Shown here in pieces: positions 1 through 10,634 of a stretch of 13,471 bases of DNA. The notes under the pieces were generated by a model. It did no database searches. It was not told the DNA's origin and saw only the letters and a list, made by a program, of their open reading frames with translations. Source of the stretch: DASQUK01 sp046723645 (GTDB taxonomy: Bacteria > Actinomycetota > Acidimicrobiia > Acidimicrobiales > VFJN01); the NCBI GenBank assembly GCA_046723645.1, contig JBKOUY010000196.1:1-13471 (forward strand), written 5' to 3'. Position 1 is the first letter of the stretch; each line of letters starts with the position of its first letter. Position numbers and translations under genes: made by a program.

Positions 1-868
1 CGGGCACGGCGAACGGCAGGACGAAGCCGGCCACCGCGAGGGCGATCCGGCCGCCATCGACCGCCGCGACCCAGCCGCGGCGGAGGCCGTCGGCGAACCC
101 GGGGGCGTCGTCGCTAGGCGCGGGTGCCTCGTCCTCGGACATGTGGACCGTCAGCGTCGCCAGGTCCACCTGATCGCGGAGCACCCGCTGCTGGCCGAGC
201 AGCGCCTCCAGCTCCGCCTCGCGCCGGGCCAGCTCGCCCTCCACGAGCGCCAGCTGGGCGACGTCGCCGGACTGCGACAACAGCCCGCGGACGCGCACGA
301 CGCTGGCTCGGAGCGAGGCGATCCGGCTCTCGACGTCCACGACCTCGGCCGTCACGTCCCGGGCCTCGACGTTCTGCTCGGCCACGTCCCCGAGCTCGCC
401 GATCGCCCCCCGCACGTCGTCGAACCGGTCTGCGGGCATTCGGACGGTCACGTCCACCTCGGCCTCCCGCGCCCGCGCCTTCTCGTCGGCGACGAACCCG
501 CCGGCGTCGGTGGCCAGGCGGCGCACGTCGACGAGCGTGGCGTCCACGTCGTCGACGGTGAGCTGCATGGTGCCCGTGCGCACGACGTCCCGTGGCTGTG
601 CGATCGCCACCGTGTCGACCGCCAGGGGCCCGGCCCCCTCGTCCCCGCCGCCGCTCCCGGCGTCCTCCGCCGTCTCCTCGCCGGCGGCGCCGCCGGCGTC
701 CGCCTCGGGGGGGCCGGTTGCGTCGACACCGCCACCCGCCTCGGCGCTGGCGTCCGTACCCGTTGCGGCGTCGCCGTCATCACGGCCCGAGCACCCTGCC
801 GCGGCGGCGACCGCCAGGGCCACCACCGGCACGACCCATCCCACCCGTTCACGCAGCCTCCGTGTCAT
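1..868 (-). CDS. DUF4349 domain lipoprotein, C-terminus cut by window edge
   Basis: Partial gene of 289 visible codons that runs off the left edge. Translating the minus strand from the ATG at 868-866 gives a short basic N-terminus, a hydrophobic stretch and a lipobox-like AAGC with Cys26, so it is probably a lipoprotein. An acidic Ala/Gly/Glu/Asp-rich linker follows to about residue 90. The DUF4349 pattern then starts with VVRTGTMQLTVDDVDAT (Met101), followed by ADEKARAREAEVDVTVRMPA and a likely coiled coil at about 170-232 (ESRIASLRASV, LVEGELARREAELEAL). The domain ends with DQVDLATLTVHM, then GFADGLRRGW and a hydrophobic segment entering the edge, as in DUF4349 proteins with a C-terminal membrane anchor. 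Function in the family is unknown; an envelope location is inferred. No clear Shine-Dalgarno is visible. It diverges from lhr across 109 bp. Confidence 0.82.
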   Translation of the reverse strand, partial: MTRRLRERVGWVVPVVALAVAAAAGCSGRDDGDAATGTDASAEAGGGVDATGPPEADAGGAAGEETAEDAGSGGGDEGAGPLAVDTVAIAQPRDVVRTGTMQLTVDDVDATLVDVRRLATDAGGFVADEKARAREAEVDVTVRMPADRFDDVRGAIGELGDVAEQNVEARDVTAEVVDVESRIASLRASVVRVRGLLSQSGDVAQLALVEGELARREAELEALLGQQRVLRDQVDLATLTVHMSEDEAPAPSDDAPGFADGLRRGWVAAVDGGRIALAVAGFVLPFAVP

Positions 869-944
869 GCCGGATTGGACGGACGCCGCCACCGAGCGGG
901 TTCCCGGATCGCGGATGTCGGCAGGGAATTCGCGGCCGCCGTCG

Positions 945-971
945 TTGATTGTCACACCCGCGCGCCAGAAT
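945..971 (+). promoter_or_regulatory. Possible promoter for a leaderless lhr transcript
   Basis: TTGATT (945-950) and CAGAAT (966-971) resemble -35 and -10 elements with a 15-bp spacer, shorter than the ideal 17. The -10-like box ends six bases before the first GTG of lhr at 978, so a transcript from it would start at or near the start codon. Leaderless mRNAs are common in actinobacteria, and no good Shine-Dalgarno precedes this GTG. This is a weak call made by eye. Confidence 0.25.
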
Positions 972-977
972 CGGGGC

Positions 978-5279
<4,302 letters not shown>

Positions 5280-5293
5280 CGTGCTGGCGCCGG

Positions 5294-6172
5294 TCACCCG
5301 ATGCAGGACCGGAGCAGTTCCTCGAGCGCGCGCCGGGCGCCGCCTTGGGCCGTGATGTCCACGCGGGTGCGCTCGCCGCCGTTGAGAGCGACATAGGCGC
5401 TCAGGATGAACGTGCGCTTGTACTCGATGAGGGCATGCGGGTCGCAGCGGGAGGCGGTGATGGCGATGCGGCCGGACGCAGAACGCGTGTCGTCGTTGAC
5501 CTCGATCGGCGAGCCCGCTGCGCCGGCCGGGCTGACCGTGAAGATCACGTTGCCGCGCAGCTCCTCGAGCACCGCCGTCGCTCCGGCGCTCCGTTGGGCC
5601 AGCTCGATCTCCCCCTCGATGGTCCGGGGCTCGGTGCGGTTCCACGTGTCGCCGAGGCGCAGGTCGACACTGGCCACGACGGCGCTGGCCGCGCACTCGA
5701 CGTCGCGCAGCTCCGCCAGCAGGTCGTCGGGCCTCTCCTCGATCGCGACGTGAACGTCCTCGCCGGCGATCTGGGCGACCAGCTCCGGAGGCTCGTTCGC
5801 GACGTCGCCGCATTGCGGCGTGCCGAACGGCAGGGGGATGGCCACGCGATCGCTGGCCGCCACCGGTACGTCGCGGACCTGGGGCGGCGCGGGCTCGAAC
5901 AAGGGTGAGCTGAGGTGGACGGCCGCGATCTCGAGATCCCGGTCGCCACCGTTGGTCACGGTCAGCCGGAGTGAGCGGTGCGTCTCGAACAGGGTCGACC
6001 GCTGCAGCGTGGCGGTCAGCGGCGCGGCATCCTCCGGGGTGGCCCCGTCGCTACCGCCGGCACCAGCAGCCGCGTCGGCGCCGCTGCTGTCGGCGGCCGT
6101 GTCGTCGTCCGCGGAACAGCCGACGGCGACCGCGAACAGGATCGCGACGGCAACGGAAGCCGCACCTCGCAT
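5294..6172 (-). CDS. Secreted lipoprotein of unknown function
   Basis: I do not recognise a named family. The 292-residue product starts with a short signal peptide (MRGAASVAVAILFAVAVGC) whose Cys19 is the likely lipidation site. An Ala/Asp/Ser/Gly-rich linker runs to about residue 50. The rest is globular and looks beta-rich, for example SLRLTVTNGGDRDLEIAAVH and VASVDLRLGDTW. Four further cysteines (121, 160, 243, 290) could form two disulfides outside the membrane. The stretch EYKRTFILSAYVALNGGERTR near the C-terminus is the most family-like part. No Shine-Dalgarno is evident before the ATG; a TACGGT lies nine bases upstream and could be a -10 of a near-leaderless transcript. An extracytoplasmic location is well supported; any function would be a guess. 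Confidence 0.72.
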   Translation of the reverse strand: MRGAASVAVAILFAVAVGCSADDDTAADSSGADAAAGAGGSDGATPEDAAPLTATLQRSTLFETHRSLRLTVTNGGDRDLEIAAVHLSSPLFEPAPPQVRDVPVAASDRVAIPLPFGTPQCGDVANEPPELVAQIAGEDVHVAIEERPDDLLAELRDVECAASAVVASVDLRLGDTWNRTEPRTIEGEIELAQRSAGATAVLEELRGNVIFTVSPAGAAGSPIEVNDDTRSASGRIAITASRCDPHALIEYKRTFILSAYVALNGGERTRVDITAQGGARRALEELLRSCIG

Positions 6173-6292
6173 CGGTGGTTGACCGTACTAGTGCGCCCAC
6201 CAGCCGAGTGCGTAGCCAGAAGCGGGCCGTACTCCCCGGTCGGAATCGAGCGCTGGCAGTGGTCGCTGCCCGGCCCACCCCGCACGAACCGG
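6173..6292. other. Intergenic stretch with no feature seen
   Basis: These 120 bases lie between the lipoprotein start and the stop of the PIN-domain remnant. They must hold the lipoprotein promoter. No hairpin, repeat or convincing reading frame is visible. Confidence 0.5.
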
Positions 6293-6510
6293 TCAGAGGG
6301 CCTCGATGACCACCTCGGGGTGGCCGTCGGCCAAGGTGCCGAGATCGGTGGGTCGCCGGTCAGGATCACTGCGCCGGCTACCTGGACGGCGGTGGCGACC
6401 ACCACGGCATCAACGGTCGCCGCGGAACCGGCCGCGCCGAGCAGCCCGCCGGCGATCCGCCCGGTCGCCTCGTCGGCCACGTCCACCTCACCGACCGCAA
6501 GTCGGAATGA
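6293..6510 (-). pseudogene. Frameshifted C-terminal remnant of a PIN-domain (VapC-like) toxin
   Basis: On the minus strand, one frame (from about 6510) reads FRLAVGEVDVADEATGRIAG, then GLLGAAGS, TVDAVVVATAVQVAGAVIL and TGDP. After a one-base shift at about 6350-6351, the next frame continues TDLGTLADGHPEVVIEAL to TGA at 6295-6293. Together this matches the C-terminal half of a PIN nuclease: the VDA..VATA helix carrying an acidic metal ligand, the T.D..DL motif and a final strand. Neither frame alone gives this, and 6486 to 6295 is 191 bases, not a multiple of three. The N-terminal half with the first catalytic Asp is missing, because the similarity begins only a few bases after the glnA stop. 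No antitoxin gene is visible. The remnant was probably left by a deletion. A sequencing error could explain the frameshift but not the missing half. Confidence 0.72.
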
Positions 6511-6514
6511 CCCC

Positions 6515-7939
6515 TCAGAGGTCGTAGTACAGGGCGAACTCCCACGGATGCGGGCGCAGCCGGAGGGCGTCGACCTCGTTCTCGCGCTTGTACGTCACCC
6601 AGGTCTCGATCAGGTCGTCGGTGAACACGCCGCCGGCCTTGAGGAACGCCTGGTCCTCCTCGAGGGCGGACAGCACGGCCTCGAGCGACCCCGGCACCTG
6701 GGGCACCTTCGACAGCTCCTCCGGCGGCAGGTCGTAGAGGTCCTTGTCCATCGGGTCGGGCGGCTCGATGCGGTTCTGGATGCCGTCGAGGCCGGCCATG
6801 AGCATCGCCGAAAACGCCAGGTAGGGGTTGCACGACGGATCGGGGCAGCGGAACTCGAGCCGCTTTGCCTTGGGGCTCTGGCTGTACAGCGGGATCCGGA
6901 CGGCGGCGGACCGGTTGCGCTGGCTGTACACCAGGTTCACCGGCGCCTCGTAGCCCGGCACCAGCCGCTTGTAGCTGTTGGTCGTGGGGTTGGAGAACGC
7001 GAGGATCGCCGGGGCGTGCGTGAGTAGGCCGCCGATGTACCAGCGGCCCATGTCGCTGAGCCCGGCGTAGCCGGCCTCGCTGTAGAACAGCGGCTCGCCG
7101 CCCTTCCACAGCGACTGGTGGGTGTGCATGCCCGACCCGTTGTCCTGGAACACCGGCTTGGGCATGAACGTGGCGGTCTTCCCCGCTTGCCGCGCCACGT
7201 TCTTCACCACGTACTTGTAGAGCATGAGCTTGTCGGCCATGCGCAGCAGGCTGTCGAAGCGCATGTCGATCTCGGCCTGGCCGGCGGTGCCGACCTCGTG
7301 GTGGTGGATCTCGATCTCGACGCCGAGCCTCTCGAGCACGAGGATCATCTCCGACCGCAGGTCCTGGAAATGGTCCATGGGCGGGACCGGGAAGTAGCCC
7401 TCCTTGTAGCGGGGCTTGTACCCGAGGTTGGGGCCCTCGTCGCGCCCGGTGTTCCACGCCGCCTCGACCGATTCGACGAAGTAGTAGCCCTCGTGCTCGT
7501 TCTGGTCGAAGCGGACGTCGTCGAAGACGAAGAACTCGGCCTCGGGGCCCACGTAGCAGGTGTCGGCCAGGCCGGTGGACGTGAGGTACTCCTCGGCCTT
7601 GCGCGCCACGTACCGCGGGTCGCGGCTGTAGGACTCGCCGGTGACGGGGTCGTTCACGAAGCAGTTGATGTCCAGGGTCTTGTGCTGGGTGAACGGGTCG
7701 ATGACCGCGGTGTTGGGATCGGGGACCAGGAGCATGTCCGACTCCTGGATCTCCTGGAACCCCCGGATCGACGAGCCGTCGAAGCCGACGCCCTCGTCGA
7801 ACACGTCGGCGGTGAGCTGGCCGGCGGGCATGGAGAAGTGCTGCATCAGCCCGGGCAGGTCGCAGAATCGCACGTCGACGATCTCGATGCCCTCGTCGCT
7901 GATCAACTGCAGCACGTCGTCAGGGGTTCGCTCTTCCAC
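6515..7939 (-). CDS. glnA: Glutamine synthetase type I (GSI-beta, adenylylation-regulated)
   Basis: The 474-residue cytosolic enzyme makes glutamine from glutamate, ammonium and ATP; the family forms dodecamers. The start is GTG at 7939-7937, with AGGGAG ideally spaced upstream. Visible motifs are VGFDGSSIRGF (Asp54, ammonium site), GPEAEFFVFDD (metal ligands), the GYFPVPP tyrosine, HHHEVGTAGQAEIDMRF (Glu215 equals E. coli Glu212), KTATFMPKP, GSGMHTHQSLW, and SYKRLVPGYEAP. The RLEFRCPDPSCNPYLAF motif follows. DKDLYDLPPEE places Tyr402 at the adenylylation site of enteric and mycobacterial GSI, and the extra segment of the beta subtype is present. It carries Glu rather than Arg after GF in the DGSSI loop, which argues against Bacillus-type feedback control. 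glnII lies 155 bp upstream on the same strand, so the two may be partly co-transcribed. Confidence 0.97.
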   Translation of the reverse strand: MEERTPDDVLQLISDEGIEIVDVRFCDLPGLMQHFSMPAGQLTADVFDEGVGFDGSSIRGFQEIQESDMLLVPDPNTAVIDPFTQHKTLDINCFVNDPVTGESYSRDPRYVARKAEEYLTSTGLADTCYVGPEAEFFVFDDVRFDQNEHEGYYFVESVEAAWNTGRDEGPNLGYKPRYKEGYFPVPPMDHFQDLRSEMILVLERLGVEIEIHHHEVGTAGQAEIDMRFDSLLRMADKLMLYKYVVKNVARQAGKTATFMPKPVFQDNGSGMHTHQSLWKGGEPLFYSEAGYAGLSDMGRWYIGGLLTHAPAILAFSNPTTNSYKRLVPGYEAPVNLVYSQRNRSAAVRIPLYSQSPKAKRLEFRCPDPSCNPYLAFSAMLMAGLDGIQNRIEPPDPMDKDLYDLPPEELSKVPQVPGSLEAVLSALEEDQAFLKAGGVFTDDLIETWVTYKRENEVDALRLRPHPWEFALYYDL

Positions 7940-8030
7940 GATCGCTCCCTTCAGCGTCGTCCGTGGGCTCGCCCGCCCAGATCCGCCCGCACGCTACATG
8001 GGCCTGGAGACCCGCTGCGGACGCGGAGAA

Positions 8031-8050
8031 GGGGCGCCCGACGGCGTCCC
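8031..8050 (-). other. Short hairpin in the glnII-glnA gap
   Basis: Read on the minus strand, GGGACGCC and GGCGCCCC can pair around a GTCG loop, with one A-C mismatch, followed by TTCTCC. It lies about 45 bases past the glnII stop and 91 before the glnA start. It could weaken read-through or be a leader structure for glnA. With no U-tract and a mismatch, the call is weak. Confidence 0.3.
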
Positions 8051-8094
8051 TTTCCCGGTTCCCCAGCACGTTCGACCCACCCGCTCCGACCGCG

Positions 8095-9096
8095 TCAGCC
8101 CGCCAGTGCCGAACAGCAGGTATCCACGATGAGGCGGGTGACCACGTACGGATCGCAGTTGGCGTTGGGCCTGCGATCCTCGATGTAACCCTTCTTGTCC
8201 ACCTCGACCTGCCACGGAATGCGCACCGAGGCGCCCCGATCGGACACGCCGAAGCTGAACTCGTTCCACGGCGCGGTCTCGTGAAGCCCGGTGAGGCGCC
8301 GCTGGATGTCGGCCCCGTAGCCCGCGACGTGCTCGGCCGCCTTGGGCTCGAGGGCGTTCACGGCGGTGATCACCGCGTCGTAGCTCTCGCGCATGGCGTT
8401 GGTCGAGAAGTTGGTGTGGGCGCCGGCGCCGTTCCAGTCGCCGGGGACCGGCTTGGGGTCGAGCGTCGCCGCCACCCCGAACTCCTCGGCGACCCGGTAC
8501 AGCAGCCAGCGCGCCAGCCACAGCTCGTCGGCGACCTGCGGCGGCGCCACGGGACCGACCTGGAACTCCCACTGGCCGGGCATGACCTCGGCGTTGATGC
8601 CAGAGATGTGCAGGCCGGCAGTCAGGCAGGCGTCGAGGTGCGCCTCGACGATGGCGCGGCCGTACACCTCGTCGGCGCCCACGCCGCAGTAGTAACCACC
8701 CTGCGGCGCCGGGAAGCCTGTCGCCGGGAACCCGTACGGGCGCCCGCCCTTGAAGAACGTGTACTCCTGCTCGATGCCGAAGATCGGCTCGTGGTCCTTG
8801 AACTTGCTGGCGACCTCGGCGCAGGCGGCACGGGTGTTGCTCGCGTGCGGGGTCATGTCGGTGTTGAGCACCTCGCACAGGACCAGCATGTTGTCGCCGC
8901 CGCGGATCGGGTCGGGACACGAGAACACGGGCTGGAGCACGCAATCGGACCGGTCGCCCGGCGCCTGGTTGGTGCTGGAACCGTCGAAGCCCCAGATGGG
9001 GAGGTCGGCCGCATCGGCGACGATCTTCGTCTTGGAGCGCAGCTTGGCCGTCGGCTCGGTGCCGTCGATCCAGATGTATTCGGCCTTGTAGGGCAT
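8095..9096 (-). CDS. glnII: Glutamine synthetase type II (eukaryotic-type GSII)
   Basis: The 333-residue product belongs to the shorter GSII class, typical of eukaryotes and found in rhizobia, Streptomyces and Frankia; the family forms decamers and is not adenylylated. Motifs in order are MPYKAEYIWIDG, IWGFDGSSTNQAPGDRSDC (Asp38), FGIEQEYTFF (Glu109 and Glu111), and MPGQWEFQVGP. They continue with PGDWNGAGAHTNFSTNAMRE (ATP/glutamate site), DRGASVRIPWQVEVDKKGYI and NANCDPYVVTRLIVDTCC. The start at 9096 is chosen because GGAGGA lies 11 bases upstream and family homology begins at MPYKAEY. An in-frame start at 9153 would add 19 residues unlike the family. It diverges from the GlnA2-like gene across 177 bp, so its promoter shares that region, and it lies upstream of glnA on the same strand. 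Confidence 0.96.
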   Translation of the reverse strand: MPYKAEYIWIDGTEPTAKLRSKTKIVADAADLPIWGFDGSSTNQAPGDRSDCVLQPVFSCPDPIRGGDNMLVLCEVLNTDMTPHASNTRAACAEVASKFKDHEPIFGIEQEYTFFKGGRPYGFPATGFPAPQGGYYCGVGADEVYGRAIVEAHLDACLTAGLHISGINAEVMPGQWEFQVGPVAPPQVADELWLARWLLYRVAEEFGVAATLDPKPVPGDWNGAGAHTNFSTNAMRESYDAVITAVNALEPKAAEHVAGYGADIQRRLTGLHETAPWNEFSFGVSDRGASVRIPWQVEVDKKGYIEDRRPNANCDPYVVTRLIVDTCCSALAG

Positions 9097-9147
9097 CGGG
9101 GGTTCTGTCCTCCGGTCTCGAAACTGCTGTCGCGAGCTTGTCCGCGG

Positions 9148-9222
9148 GTTCACGTACCGCCGGCCCGACGCTGCCAGCGGGCCGTTTCCCGGCTGTTGCC
9201 CGAATGTGAACGCACTGTGAAC
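9148..9222. promoter_or_regulatory. Divergent glnII/glnA2 control region with TGTGAAC repeats
   Basis: TGTGAAC occurs at 9205-9211 and again at 9216-9222, an exact direct repeat with an 11-base period. GTTCAC at 9148-9153 is the same core on the other strand. Tandem half-sites one helical turn apart are the usual target of OmpR/PhoB-type winged-helix dimers, and GlnR boxes have this geometry. The half-sites share a GTGAA core but do not match the Streptomyces GlnR consensus exactly. The direct repeat ends 51 bases before the glnA2 start, and the inverted copy lies about 52 bases before the glnII start. Operator function is inferred. Confidence 0.45.
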
Positions 9223-9273
9223 CGGGAAGGCGCAGCTTGCGGGTCTTGCCGCCCGGCCCGCAGGATTCTCGGT

Positions 9274-10617
9274 ATGGACAGCACCGAACGCCAGCGCGAG
9301 TACGTGCTCCGCACGGTCGAAGAGCGCGGCGTCCGCATGATCCGGCTGTGGTTCACCGATGTGCTGGGCCAGCTCAAGTCGTTCGCCATCTCACCCGTCG
9401 AGCTCGAGGGGGCGTTCGACGAGGGCATGCGGTTCGACGGGTCGTCGATCGACGGCTTCAGCCGCGTCCAGGAGTCCGACGTCCTCGCCCGGCCCGATCC
9501 CAACAGCTTCGAGCTCCTCCCCTGGGCCGACGGCGTGGGCACGTCAGCCCGCATGTTCTGCGACATCGTCAACCTCGACGGCACCGCCTTCGAGGGCGAT
9601 CCCCGCCAGGTGCTGCGCCGCAACCTCGACGCCGCCCGGGAGCTGGGCTTCAGCTTCTACGCCGGCCCCGAGATGGAGTTCTTCTACTTCGCCGACGGCG
9701 ACTCGACCCGGCCACCCAAGCCGCTCGACCAGGCGTCCTACTTCGACCTCACCACCGCCGACGTCGCCACCGACCTGCGGCAGCGCACCATCCACACGCT
9801 CGAGGCGATGGGGATCCCGGTCGAGTACAGCCACCACGAGGACGCTCCCAGCCAGCACGAGATCGACCTGCGCTACACCGATGCGCTCACCATGGCCGAC
9901 AACGTGATGACGTTCCGCCTGGTGGTCAAGGAGGTGGCGCTCGAGGCGGGGGTGCACGCCACGTTCATGCCCAAGCCCCTCGCCGGCGTGCAGGGCTCGG
10001 GCATGCACACCCACGTCTCACTGTTCGAGGGCGACACCAACGCCTTCTACGACGCGGGCGACGAGCGCAACCTCTCCAAGGTCGGCCGCGGCTTCATCGC
10101 CGGCCTGCTCACGCACGCCAAGGAGATCACGGCCGTCACCAACCAGTGGGTCAACTCCTACAAGCGGCTGGTGGTGGGCTACGAGGCGCCGATCTACACG
10201 TCCTGGGCCCGCAACAACCGCTCGGTGATCGTCAACCTCCCGCCCATCAAGCGGGGCAAGAGCGAGAGCACCCGGCTCGAGTACCGGGCGCCCGACCCGG
10301 CCTGCAACCCGTACCTGGCCTTCGCGGTGATCCTGGCCGCCGGGCTCAGGGGCGTCGAGGAGAGCTACGAGTTGCCGCGCGAGACCGCGGTCAACCTCTA
10401 CGAGCTCACGGCCGAGGAGCTCCTGGCCGAGGACATCGACACGGTGCCCCAGTCACTGTCCGACGCCCTCGACGCGATGGAGCGCTCGGAGCTGGTGGCC
10501 GCGGCGCTCGGTGAGCACGTGTTCGAATGGTTCATCCGCAACAAGCGCAAGGAGTGGATGGACTACAAGACGCAGGTCACGCAGTTCGAGCTCGACCGGT
10601 ACCTCACCCGCCTGTGA
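9274..10617 (+). CDS. glnA2: GlnA2-like glutamine synthetase type I (alpha-like architecture)
   Basis: The 447-residue product resembles mycobacterial GlnA2 along its whole length: RLWFTDVLGQLKS, MRFDGSSIDGFSRVQESD, GPEMEFFYF, SHHEDAPSQHEIDLRY, LTMADNVMTFR, SGMHTHVSLFEGD, TNQWVNSYKRLV, and EHVFEWFIRNKRKEWMDY. Metal and ammonium ligands are retained by alignment to E. coli: Asp55 and Ser58 (D50, S53), Glu133 and Glu135 (E129, E131), Tyr156 (Y179), Glu189 (E212). The spacing from Glu189 to Glu196 is seven, as in alpha-type enzymes, and the beta insertion is absent. Arg64 after GFS matches the position of the Bacillus feedback-inhibition arginine. Tyr376 (NLYELTAEE) sits where GSI-beta is adenylylated. 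Some actinobacterial GlnA2 relatives are gamma-glutamylpolyamine synthetases, so the amine substrate is uncertain. The ATG at 9274 is where the family similarity begins; AGGA lies upstream. The downstream glnR may overlap its stop. Confidence 0.93.
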   Translation: MDSTERQREYVLRTVEERGVRMIRLWFTDVLGQLKSFAISPVELEGAFDEGMRFDGSSIDGFSRVQESDVLARPDPNSFELLPWADGVGTSARMFCDIVNLDGTAFEGDPRQVLRRNLDAARELGFSFYAGPEMEFFYFADGDSTRPPKPLDQASYFDLTTADVATDLRQRTIHTLEAMGIPVEYSHHEDAPSQHEIDLRYTDALTMADNVMTFRLVVKEVALEAGVHATFMPKPLAGVQGSGMHTHVSLFEGDTNAFYDAGDERNLSKVGRGFIAGLLTHAKEITAVTNQWVNSYKRLVVGYEAPIYTSWARNNRSVIVNLPPIKRGKSESTRLEYRAPDPACNPYLAFAVILAAGLRGVEESYELPRETAVNLYELTAEELLAEDIDTVPQSLSDALDAMERSELVAAALGEHVFEWFIRNKRKEWMDYKTQVTQFELDRYLTRL

Positions 10618-10634
10618 ACGGGTCTCGACCGCCG

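Noticed and set aside
510..977. Upstream in-frame starts for lhr, including ATG at 867 and 915
   Set aside because: The extension is Ser/Pro/Ala-rich, antisense to the DUF4349 gene as far as 868, and unlike Lhr N-termini. The GTG pair at 978 fits the family better.
9097..9153. Upstream start for glnII at 9153
   Set aside because: GGAGGA lies 11 bases before the ATG at 9096, GSII homology starts there, and the longer version would use up the divergent control region.
7963..9273. 884-codon version of the GlnA2-like protein starting at 7963
   Set aside because: The first 437 codons are a shadow of glnII; family similarity begins exactly at the ATG at 9274.
9097..9273. Canonical Streptomyces-type GlnR box
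   Set aside because: A GAAAC occurs at 9120-9124 but no GTNAC lies 11 bases away in either orientation; only the TGTGAAC repeats have the right geometry.
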